This document shows, piece by piece, positions 14,723 through 25,300 of a DNA stretch of 38,811 nt (positions within the stretch are counted from its first letter, which is position 1; the number at the start of each line of letters is the position of its first letter). The notes under the pieces are model-generated. The model saw only the letters and a list, made by a program, of their open reading frames with translations. It did not search any database and was not told where the DNA came from. The DNA comes from Rhodococcoides fascians A44A (GTDB lineage Bacteria > Actinomycetota > Actinomycetes > Mycobacteriales > Mycobacteriaceae), in the NCBI RefSeq assembly GCF_000760735.1, contig NZ_JMEX01000005.1:162437-201247 (forward strand), given 5' to 3'. The translations under genes were made by a program, and so were the position numbers.

Positions 14723-15331
14723 CTACGGTGTCGTGAAGTACTCGAACACCGCGGGCTGCACATTCGGGTTTGCGTTGACGGTGCCGATGATGGTTCCGGC
14801 AACGACGCCGATGGCGGTACCGATGATGCACCCGGCAATGAAGTTCGGGAAGATCGACACGCAACCGATTGCAAAGCCGAGGCCGGCGCCGACTGCGGTT
14901 CCGACTGCTCCGCCGCCGGTGTATCCGATCACGATCTGATTGATCATGTTGTCGAACGCGGCTTGCTTGCTGACCGGTCCTGCTGCGTCGTTGATCAACG
15001 ACGCCGGCTGCGGGGTCAGGAGCAATTGCCTGTCCCCCACCACTGCTGGGGCGATCGAATAGGTCGCGCCGTTCACGGAGTACGTCAGCGGCAGACTCGC
15101 GAGAACCGTCCCGGAGTTACCCACGACGTCCACCGAATTGTCACTGCTGTCGATACGGAAAGCGCCTGCGTCGAGGATTGTGCTGACGGATCCATCCGTC
15201 GTGACGGACGTTTCGTAGCCCACGGATTCGGTGGGGTCCGCATTCGCGGTGCCACCGCCGACAGCGATTGCCACCGACGCAACCGCGAGAACGGTCGCCG
15301 CCGTCGTCGCAACTGATTTCCTTCGTTTCAC
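14723..15331 (-). CDS. Secreted glycine-rich protein (DUF8020-like)
   Basis: A 202-residue exported protein starting at GTG 15331. Residues 1-31 are a Sec signal peptide: basic MKRRK, hydrophobic TVLAVASVAIAVGG, cleavage at about ANA-DP. The mature part has a beta-rich N-terminal half (VGYETSVTTDGSVSTILDAGAFRI ... SLPLTYSVNGATYSIAPAVVG), then a hydrophobic, glycine-rich C-terminal half (TGGGAVGTAVGAGLGFAIGC ... IAGCIIGTAIGVVAGTIIGTVN) that could form membrane helices or a hairpin. Two Cys sit there. Such proteins are common in Rhodococcus and relatives, with no known function. It lies 85 bp downstream of the NRPS on the same strand, with its own promoter candidate and terminator. Confidence 0.8.
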   Translation of the reverse strand: MKRRKSVATTAATVLAVASVAIAVGGGTANADPTESVGYETSVTTDGSVSTILDAGAFRIDSSDNSVDVVGNSGTVLASLPLTYSVNGATYSIAPAVVGDRQLLLTPQPASLINDAAGPVSKQAAFDNMINQIVIGYTGGGAVGTAVGAGLGFAIGCVSIFPNFIAGCIIGTAIGVVAGTIIGTVNANPNVQPAVFEYFTTP

Positions 15332-15375
15332 AGGTATCCCCAGACCGTAGTCGAACCACTGTTACCGGACGCCCA

Positions 15376-15404
15376 ATAGTATTCCTCGGTCGTCCATTTC
15401 AGAA
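15376..15404 (-). promoter_or_regulatory. Promoter candidate for the secreted-protein gene
   Basis: The minus strand carries TTCTGA (15399-15404), a 17-bp spacer and TACTAT (15376-15381), a good -10 with moderate -35. It lies between the NRPS stop codon and GTG 15331 and would give a leader of about 38 nt, so the gene may be transcribed apart from the NRPS. Confidence 0.5.
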
Positions 15405-15416
15405 GAGAAAAGCACT

Positions 15417-18400
15417 CTATTTCGCCAGATAATTCTCCAGAACATTGCCGACTTCGGAAAGAACTTCGGGTTCGATCATTTGATTGTGAGCACAATCGAT
15501 CGTCCTGATTTCAAGTTCTCCTTCGATGAATGCATTCCATACCGCTGGATCGCGGTCGACCCCGTCACCCGACCCGCGACCTGCCGCGAAGAACAAGACA
15601 TTCCCGTCGAAGACGTCGGGCACGAAACGACTCATGATCGACGTCGAATTGGCAAAACCGTCGTTGATGCGCTCGAGGTGCTCCGGGGTCAGACCGGTGT
15701 CCTGTCCGAACGACGCCGACAACAATTCGACAGCGCCCTCGTAGGTCAGCGGCCCATCCGACGCGACGGTCGGCAGGTCGAGTCCGAGCCCCTCGAGTAG
15801 TTCCTCGACGCTGAGCTTCCCCTGAGGAGTGTCGTCACCGGACTCGACGTAGCTGTCCATGATGGTCAACGAATCGACATCCGCTCCGCCCCGCCGGAGC
15901 TCGACCGCCACCGCATGGGCGACAGCACCGCCGAGAGACCAACCGAGCAGGTTGTACGGACCGGCGGGACGGACCCGACGGATCTCCTGCGCGTACCGAG
16001 CTGCCAGCGCCTGGATCGAATCGAACGACCCTCCCTCGGTGATACTCGGCAGCTGCAGGCCGTACACCGGTCGATCGTCGGCGAGGTGCCGGACGATTCC
16101 CGAATACCCCCACGACAACCCGATTCCGGGATGGATGCAGAACAGCGGGTCTCCGCTGCCTTCTGCGCGGAGAGGTACGACCACACCGAATGCGCTGTTC
16201 AAGCCCGCCCCAGCCGTGTCCTCGCTGCTGTCCACCCGCGCCGCAAGTCCGGCCGGCGTCGGATCGAGGAACAGTGCCTGCAGCGGAACCCTCACACCGG
16301 TCGCAGATTCCAACGCCGGTACCACTCGGGTTGCGACGAGTGACGTACCGCCGAGGTCGAAGAAGTTGTCGTCGACTCCGACGCGCTCGACACCGAGGAC
16401 GTCGGCGAACACATCCACGACCGCCTGTTCGGTTGCGGTCGACGGCGCGCGGTACGGCACGGTGGACGCCGTCAGCTCCGGCACCGGCAACGCACGGCGG
16501 TCGAGCTTGCCGACGGGCGTCAGCGGAATCTCGTCGAGGAAGACGATTGCCGTCGGAACCATGTGTCGGGGAAGAACCGTCGCCACGTGTTCGGTGACCT
16601 CGACGGACCCGACCTCGACCCCGGAGATCGTTCGAACGTACGACACGAGCACCGTGTCGCCCGACGGCGCGGTGTGCCCGATCGTCGCAGCGAAGTTCAG
16701 CGCAGGGTGGTCGGTGAGCACCGAGTCGATCTCACCCAGTTCGATCCGGAAGCCACGGACCTTGACCTGGAAGTCACTGCGACCGACGAACTCGATCTTC
16801 AGTTCACCCGATTCGTCTCCGTGCGCCGAGCTCACCCACCGCACGACATCGCCGGTCCGGTACATGCGTTCGCCCGCTTCGCCGTACGGGTCGGCAACGA
16901 ACCGTTCCGCCGTCAAGGCGAACCTCTCCACGTAACCGCGGGCCGTTCCCGGTCCGGCGATGTACAACTCACCCGCGACGCCCGCCGGCACCGGCCGAAG
17001 TCTGGCGTCGAGCACGAGGAAGCGGAACCCGATCGCCGGGCTGCCCACGTCGATCGTCCGTCCCGGTACGAGCGGGCCGCCGACGCTGGCCTGGATCGTC
17101 GTTTCCGTCGGTCCGTAGCCGTTGAACATCATTCGGCCCGGTGCCCACCGTGCCACCAGTTCCGGAGTGCACGCTTCGCCACCGACCGCCAGGACGCCGA
17201 CGTCGCCGAGGCGCGTGGGGTCGATCGACGCGAGCGCAGCCGGCGTGAGGAAGGCGTGCGTCACCCGCGAGCGCTCCAGCAGATCGGCCAGGTCGTCGCC
17301 GCCGAAGACACCGGGAGGAACGATCACCATGGTGGCGCCCACGCCGAACGCCATCGTCAACTCGTAGATCGATGCGTCGAAACTCGGGGACGCGATGTGC
17401 GAGATCCTGGAGTGCTGCGTCGGGTGGAAACGCAACGTGACCTCGTCCTCGAGGTTCGCCAGGCCTCGGTGCCGCACCGCGACGCCCTTCGGTCGACCGG
17501 TCGATCCCGACGTGTAGATCAGGTATGCGGGGTTGTCGAGGTGAAGCGGAGTGACCCTGTCCGAGTCGGTCACCGGCGAGGTCGGGTACCGCTTGATGTC
17601 GGCGGCGAAATCCTCGTCGTCCACCACGAGCCAGGTGATGCTGTCCGGCAGGGAATCTCGGTGGTCTCCTACGGTCAGTCCGATCGGCGCACGGGAATCG
17701 TCGAGCATGTGCGCGATGCGATCCGACGGGTAGTTCGGGTCGACGGGTAGGAACGCGGCACCCGTCTTCGCGACGGACCAGATGGACAGAATGGACTCGA
17801 TCGACCTCGGCAGAGCCAGCGCAACGAACGTCTCCGGCCCGACACCGAAATCGATGAGCATCCGCGCGATACGGGTCGACCACTCGTCCAACTGGCGGTA
17901 GGACAATTCGACGTCGCCGTACTCGACGGCGATACCGTCCGGGTTCGCGGCGGCAGCGTCGGCGAGAATCATCGGCCACGTCCGGAACGGACCGCCCGCC
18001 TCGCCCCTGGCCGGCGCGAGGGCCGGATGCTCGTGTTCGCCGAGCACGTCGGCATCCCCGATCGGTGCGGACGGTGCCGACACGGCAGCGCGCAGGATAC
18101 GAACGAATCTGTCCGCGAACGTCTGAACTGTCGCAGCGTCGAACAGCGACGTCGCGAAGTCGAATGCACCGTCGATACCGGCGGGTTCGCCGGCGTCGAC
18201 GAACGTCTCCGCCAGCAGCAACTGAAGGTCCTGCTTGGCAACCGGCACATCGAAATCGACGCCTTCGACGGTCAGCTCCGGTAGGTCCAACCGTGCAGCT
18301 GTGTTGTTCTGGAACGACAGCGCAACCTGCGACAGCGGAGCGTACGACGTGGACCGAGTCGGGTTGAGGACTTCCACGACACGCTCGAACGGAATCTCCG

Positions 18401-19390
18401 TGTGGCCGAACGCTTCGAGGTCCGACTCGACGACACGGCCGAGCAACGACTCGAAGGACTCCGCACCGTCGACGACCGTGCGCAGGACCAGAGTGTTCAC
18501 GAACATGCCGACGAGGTCGTCCAGCGCCGCCTCACCGCGACCGGCGACCGGTGTGGTGATCGCGATGTCGTCGATTCCGCTGAGCCTGGCCAGTGTCGCC
18601 GCGAACGCACTGTGCACGACCATGAACATCGTCGCACCGCGGTCACGGGAGAACTCCACCACCCGACGATGCAGATCTGCATCGATGTCGAACTTGACGC
18701 GCCCACCGCGGAAGTCCTGGTTGGTCGGACGTGGACGGTCGGTGGGCAAGGGCAGCAGATCAGGTGTACCGCGCAGGGCGGTTCGCCAGAATCCGAGTTG
18801 CTGTGCGGCGACGCTGTTCTCGTCGTCCTCGGAGCCGAGCAGTTCTCGCTGCCACAGCGTGTAGTCGGCGTACTGCACTTCGAGGGGACTCCACGCCGGT
18901 GCCGAACCCGCCGTCCTCGACGAGTACGCGACCATGACGTCGCGTGCGAGCGGTGCCATCGAAGCTCCGTCCGCCGCGATGTGGTGCACGACCACGGCGA
19001 GCACATGGGAGTCCTCGCCGGTTCGATAGAGCGCCAGACGAATCGGGATTTCCGTCGTGACGTCGAACCCGCGGCCCGCGAAGCGACCGAGCGCGTCGAC
19101 CAGTTCGTTGTCACGCACCGATTCGACCGTCACCTCGGAGATGACCTCCGCGGCGGAGTGAATCACCTGTGCGGGCGACCGCCCGACGTTCGGGAACGTC
19201 GTACGCAGCGACTCGTGCCGCTCGAGTACGTCCGCGACAGCTGCTCCTAGCGCGGACTCGTCCAACGACCCGGTGAGTTTCACGACCAGAGGAACGTTGT
19301 ATGCGGGCGAGGCCGGATCGAACCGGTTGATGAACCACATGCGCTGCTGGGCCAGCGACAGCGGTACCGCCTCAGGCCGCTCGACGGACC
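15417..19390 (-). other. NRPS module 6 and termination: C6-A6-PCP6-TE
   Basis: C6 (about 18030-19370) has HHIAADGAS. A6 (about 16440-18030) reads DAYFAGGIQK, the most unusual code here because of Gln at the pocket floor. PCP6 has GGTSL (Ser at 16341-16343). The type-I thioesterase (about 15420-16190) has the oxyanion region PLFCIHPG, nucleophile GWSLGG (Ser codon 15936-15938), Asp in IMDSYVE and His in CAHNQM, so release by hydrolysis or cyclisation is expected. Confidence 0.9.
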
Positions 19391-22300
19391 GCAAGACCGG
19401 ACGTCCGCCGGAATCTCCCGCCGATCCGGCAACGAGGCCGGCGAGTCCCGCCACGGTCGGAGCCTCGAAAATGCTGCGCACGCCGATCCGAGTCCCGAAT
19501 TCGGCATTGACACGGGCAATCACCCGAGTCGCAGACAGCGAGTCACCACCGCGATCGAAGAAGTTGTCCAGCGCACCCACGCGGTCTGCTCCGAGGATCT
19601 CGGCGAACACCTCGGCCACCGATGCCTCGGCGTCCGTCCGAGGTGCGACGAAATCCACACCGTCGGAATCGAACTCGGGCGTCGGCAGCGCGCGCCGATC
19701 CAGCTTGCCGACCGGAGTCAGCGGGATGTCGTCGAGCTGAACGAACGCAGACGGCACCATGTGCCCCGGTAGCCGCTCGGACGCGTGCGCCGTCAGCTCA
19801 CCGTGATCGAGCGTCGAACCCGACGTCGACGCACGGACGTACGCAACCAGAACGGTGGCACCGGAAGGTGATTCGGCGCCGATCGTCGCAACGAAATCGA
19901 CAGCCGGATGCGTGGCGAGCACCGCGTCGATCTCACCGAGCTCGATGCGGAAGCCGCGCACCTTGACCTGGAAGTCACTCCGCCCGACATACTCGATCGT
20001 GTAACTCCCGCCGGCTCCACTCGAGTCCATGGTCGTTCCGCCGGCTGCACTCGAGTCCATGGTCGTTCCGCGGGCTCCACCCGAGTCCATGGTCGTTCCG
20101 CGGGCTCCACTCCTCCAGCGGACGAGGTCGCCCGTGCGGTACATCCGCTCACCGGGAGCACCGAACGGATCGGCCACGAAACGCTCCGCACTCAGAGCCG
20201 GACGGTCGTGGTATCCCCGGGCGAGACCGACGCCGGCCAGATACAGCTCACCTGTCACGCCCACGGGTACCGGTTGCAGCCTGCTGTCGAGCACGACCTC
20301 GTGGACGCCTCGGATCGGACCACCGATCGTCAGAGCAGCCGACGCGTCCAGTGGATCACTGATGTTGGACATGATGGTGGCTTCGGTCGGGCCGTACCCG
20401 TTGTAGAGCTTGCGTCCCGGGGCCCACTTGGACACCAGTTCTGCCGGTACGGCCTCACCGCCGACGACCACGTGAGCGAACGTCTCCAGGCCACCGGGAT
20501 CGACCGACGCCAGCGCCGACGGAGTGATGAACGCGTGCGTCACGGCTTCGTCGGACAGGATTCGGTGCAGTTCCTCGCCGCCGTAGACCGTCGGCGGCAC
20601 GATGACCATCGTTGCTCCGGCACCGAAGGCCAGCAGATATTCGAGCACCGACGCGTCGAAGCTCGGCGACGACACGTGCAGAGTTCTCGACTCGGGCGTG
20701 ACCGAGTATCGCTCGGCCTGTTCGTGCGCGAAGTTCTCCAGACCGGAGTGCGTCACCACGACGCCCTTGGGCAGACCCGTCGAGCCCGAGGTGTAGATGG
20801 CGTAGGCGGTGCTGTCGACCCCGAGGCCGGCGACACGTTCGTGTTCCGCCAGCGGTTCGGCAGGCATGGCCTGCAGCTCGGCGTCGGTCGCTGGATCGTC
20901 GAGCACGATCCAGGGCATGCCGTCGGCGACAGTTTTCGGGAGGTCCCCGAGCCTGTCGGCGATCGTCAGTCCGAACTGGGCGCCCGAGTCGGTCACCATG
21001 TGTTCGATGCGATCTCGCGGATATCCCGGGTCGACCGGAACGAACGCTGCACCTGTCTTGGCGACGGCCCAGACAGCGACGACCGATTCGATCGAGCGTG
21101 GAAGACCGAGCGCGACGAACGACTCGGCGGATACGCCGCGCTGCAGCAGCAGCCGAGCGAGGCGAGTGGAACGGCTGTCCAGTTCGTCGTAGCCGAGCGA
21201 TTCGGTACCGAACCGCAACGCGACCCGGCCGGTGGACTTCTTCGCTGCGTTCTCGAAGATGTGACCGAGGAGGACGGTGGAACGTCCCCGAGGTCCGTGG
21301 ACCGGTGCGAGGGCAGCGCGCTCGGACTCGGCCAGCAGGTCGATACGGGCCAGCGGCGTTCTGTCGTTCTCGACGACGGCGTGCAGAACCCGAGAAATAC
21401 GCGCGATGATCCGCTCGACGTCGTCGGCAGTGAAGAGCTCGGGCAGGTACTTGACCTTCAGGTGCAACCTGTCGTCCACGGACGCGACGAGTGTCAACGG
21501 GTAGTGCGCTGCATCCGTACCGAGAACGTCGGCAACCTTCAGCCCGGCGATGTCGGTGTCCTCCGACAGCCCGGCTTTGTCCACCGGGTACGACTCGAAG
21601 ACCGTCAGGGTGTCGAACGAGACACCGTTTCCGGCGGCCCTCTGGATATCGGTCAAGCCGAGGTAGTGGTGATCGAGCAGGCTCGCTTGTTCCACCTGTA
21701 CCCGGTCGACGAGATCTCCGACGGCTTCGGCCGGATCGAGCGAGATGCGCACCGGCAGTGTGTTGATGAACAAACCGATCATCGATTCGATACCGGGGAT
21801 CTCCGGTGGTCGACCCGAGACAGTCGCCCCGAAGACGACATCGTCACGACCGGTCAGTGCCGCCAGTACGACGCCCCATGCGCTCTGCACGATGGTGTTG
21901 AGCGTCGCGCCGCGGTGCGCTGCCAGATCCCGCAGGGCAGCGGTGGTCTCCTTCGACAGCGATTGCGTCGATTCGACGGACACGGCCTCGAGCTTCCGCC
22001 CGCGATCCGCGTCGGCCAGCAAGGTCGGTTCCTCGACACCGGACAATGCCCGAACCCACTCCGCCTTGGATGCGGCTGCATCCCGGCGCCGCATCCAGCT
22101 CAGGTAATCGCGGTACGCGGGAACGCGGGGCAACATCGAATCGTCGCCGGCCGTCGCGTACAACGTCAGCAGTTCCTTGATCAGCAGCGGCGTGGACCAG
22201 CCGTCGAGCAGGATGTGGTGGTTGGTGAGCAGCAAGCGCCACTCCCCCGTGCCGTCCGCACCGACGGATTTCGTGATCAGCGTGAACCGAAGCAGCGGAG

Positions 22301-25300
22301 CGTGATCCAGCGCGAACCTGCGTGCGCGGTCCTGCCGGAGCACCGAGTCGAGCGCTGCGTCGGGATCCGGCGTACCCGACAGGTCCACGTGCGACCACGG
22401 CACGTGGATCCCCGTCTGTACGACCTGCACCGAATCACCGTTCGAGTTGTGCACGAACGCTGTTCGCAGGTTCGCATGCCGGTCGAGCAACGTCTGTGCC
22501 GCGGCTTTCATACGATCCGCATCCACGACGCCGCGAAGCTCGAGTCCGAGCTGCACCATGTAGGCGTCGACGCCCGTATCGACCTCCAGTGCGACATCCG
22601 CGGCGACCTCACCTGCGAGTCTCGCGTGGAACAGGAGCCCGGACTGCAGCGGAGACATCGACCAGACATCGTCGAGATCCGGGAATCGATTTTCCAGAGC
22701 GCTGATCGTCGGCTGATCGATGTCGACGAGCTCGAGGTCGGACGGTGTGTACCCGCCGGCTTCGGGCGCGTCGGCGTGAGTGGTCAGTGCTGTCAGTGCC
22801 TCCACCCACAGTTCCACCAGGCGATCGACCTCGGGTGCGGTGAGGACGCCGGACGGGAACGCGAACGTCGCGTCCAGTACCGGACCTTGGTCGGTGGTGT
22901 TGGTGACCGCGTTGATGTCCAGCAGCGCCGGCACCGGCATGTCGGGATTCTGTGCATCGCCGAGCGTGGTGTCGGACACCGGGATCCAGCCGACGTCGTC
23001 CATTCCCTCGGAACTGCCCGTGGCGAATCGACCCAGGTAGTTGAAGCTGACCTGAGGCTTCGGGAATCCGGCCAGCGCGGCCCGGCCTTCGTCGGTGAGG
23101 TACCGCGCCATACCGAACCCGATGCCGTGGTCCGGGATGGCCAGCAACTGTTCCTTGACGGCCTTGATCGCCTCGCCCGCAGCCGACCCTCCGGCAAAGG
23201 CGTCGGCGACGTCGATTCCGTTCAGGTCGAGGCGGACCGGGAAGATGGTCGTGAACCATCCCATCGTGCGGCCGAGATCGGCACCGGGTACGACGCCGTC
23301 CTCGCGTCCGTGCCCTTCCAGGCTCAACAACGCATCGCTCAGCGGCGTGTCGCCATCGGCGCCGCGTTCGTTGCGCCAGGCGATCAACGCCAGTGCGAGG
23401 CCCGCGAGCAGACCGTCGCCGACGCTTCCGTGGAACTTCTCCGGGACTGTGGTGAGCAAGCGCTCGGTGACGGTGACCGGCAACGACGCCCTGATGCGTT
23501 CGACCGTAGCGTCGACGTCCACTGTGGGGTCGAGCGCACGAGCTCCGATCAGCGGATCGGGTCCGTCGAGGATCGACGTCCACAACGCGAGTTCGTCGGT
23601 GCGCTCGGCGGCGACGTCGACCAGTCCGGTTGCCCAGCGACGCATCGACGTGCCGGTGGGAGCAAGTGCCGGCTGGTCCCCCGCTACTACCTGAGACCAC
23701 GCCGACGCGAGATCCGGAACCAGAATTCTCCACGAGACACCGTCGATCACCAGGTGGTGTGCGACGACGAGCAAGCGGCCCGCACCGCTGGGAGATTCGA
23801 ACCAGACCATCTGGATCATGCGGCCGGTCGACGGATCGAGTCGGTCCGCTGCCTGATCCAGTTCCGCAGCAGCCTGTGCCGAGAAGGCGTCGCCGGACAC
23901 GTCGTCGACCGTCACATGGTGGAGCACCGAGGTGGCCGAGACCGAGCCCACGGCCGCGACCGTCTCGGTCCACACGCCGTTGTCGTCGCGATACAGCTGT
24001 GCCCTGAGCATGTCGTGGGTATCGAGAATCGCCTGGACCGTGCTCTCGAGAGTCGACCGGTCGATGGACTTCGGCAGCTGCAGAAGTGCAGTCTGGGTGT
24101 ATCGACCGAACTCCTCGCTCCGCTCGAGCATCCACTGCACGATCGGAGTCAGAGGTAGATCTCCGACGCCTCCTCCTGGCAGTTCCTCCAGCACGACGAC
24201 GTCGGCGTCGCCGACGAGTGCCACCACCTCGGCGAGACCGGCGACGGTCTTGCGCTCGAACACGTCGCGGGGGGCGATGACGAGACCTGCTGCCTTGGCG
24301 CGAGACACGAGCTGAATCGACATGATGCTGTCTCCGCCGAGAGCAAAGAACGAGTCGTCGACGCCGACGGTGTCCAGCCCGAGCACCTCGGCGAACAGCG
24401 CGGCCAGGCTGTGTTCGATCTCGGACGCGGGTGCCCGGCTCTGAGTGACCCGAGACGAGAAGTCCGGCGCGGGTAGCGCTTTGCGGTCGAGCTTTCCGTT
24501 CGCGGTCAGCGGGAGCTCCGCCAGCACGACGAGTGCCGCAGGCACCATGTACGACGTCAACGACGAGGCGACGTCGTCGAGAACACCTGCGACGTCGAGC
24601 GTGCGCCCGGCCTCGGGAACGACGTATCCGACCAGTCGATCACCGGCCCCGTCGTCGCGCACCGAGACGACGGACTGCGCAACTCCGTCGACTCCGAGCA
24701 GAGCCGATTCGATCTCGCCGAGCTCGATACGGAACCCGTGCAGTTGGACCTGCATGTCACTACGACCGAGGTATTCGAGCCGACCTTCGCGGTTCCATCG
24801 AGCGGTGTCGCCCGTTCGGTACATCCGTGCGCCGTCGGTGTCGTCCGGGTCGGCGACGAAACGCGTTGCCGACAGTCCGGCGCGTCCGAGGTATCCCCGG
24901 GACAGCTGGCCACCCGAGACGTACATCTCGCCGGTCACTCCAGGCGGAACGAGCCGCAACCTGTTGTCGCGGACCGACACCGAGAGCCCGGGAATCGCCT
25001 GGCCGATGACGCTCGCCGACGCCGAGGCAGCGAACTGCTCGGTCAGTGCAAGGTGGCTCACGTGCACGGTGGTCTCGGTGATTCCGTACATGTTCACCAA
25101 CGTCGGAGCGTTCTCCGGGTGGCGTGCGTACCACCGGCCGAGCTGACCGAGGTCGAGCGCTTCACCGCCGAAGACGATGTACCGCAACGCAAGTCCTGCG
25201 GAATCTGCAGGCGCGACACGGTCTACCTCGGCGAACTGGTAGAACGCCGTCGGGGTCTGATTCAGAACCGTGACCTGTTCGGCAACGAGCAACTCTCGGA

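Noticed and set aside
20011..20112. CRISPR-like array
   Set aside because: The 30-bp units are directly adjacent without spacers and in frame with the NRPS; this is a coding tandem repeat.
19908..24158. Very long plus-strand open frame (over 1,400 codons) opposite the NRPS
   Set aside because: It mirrors the NRPS frame; high GC at third positions leaves the antisense frame free of stops. The translation is Arg/His/Gln/Asp-rich with no recognisable domains.
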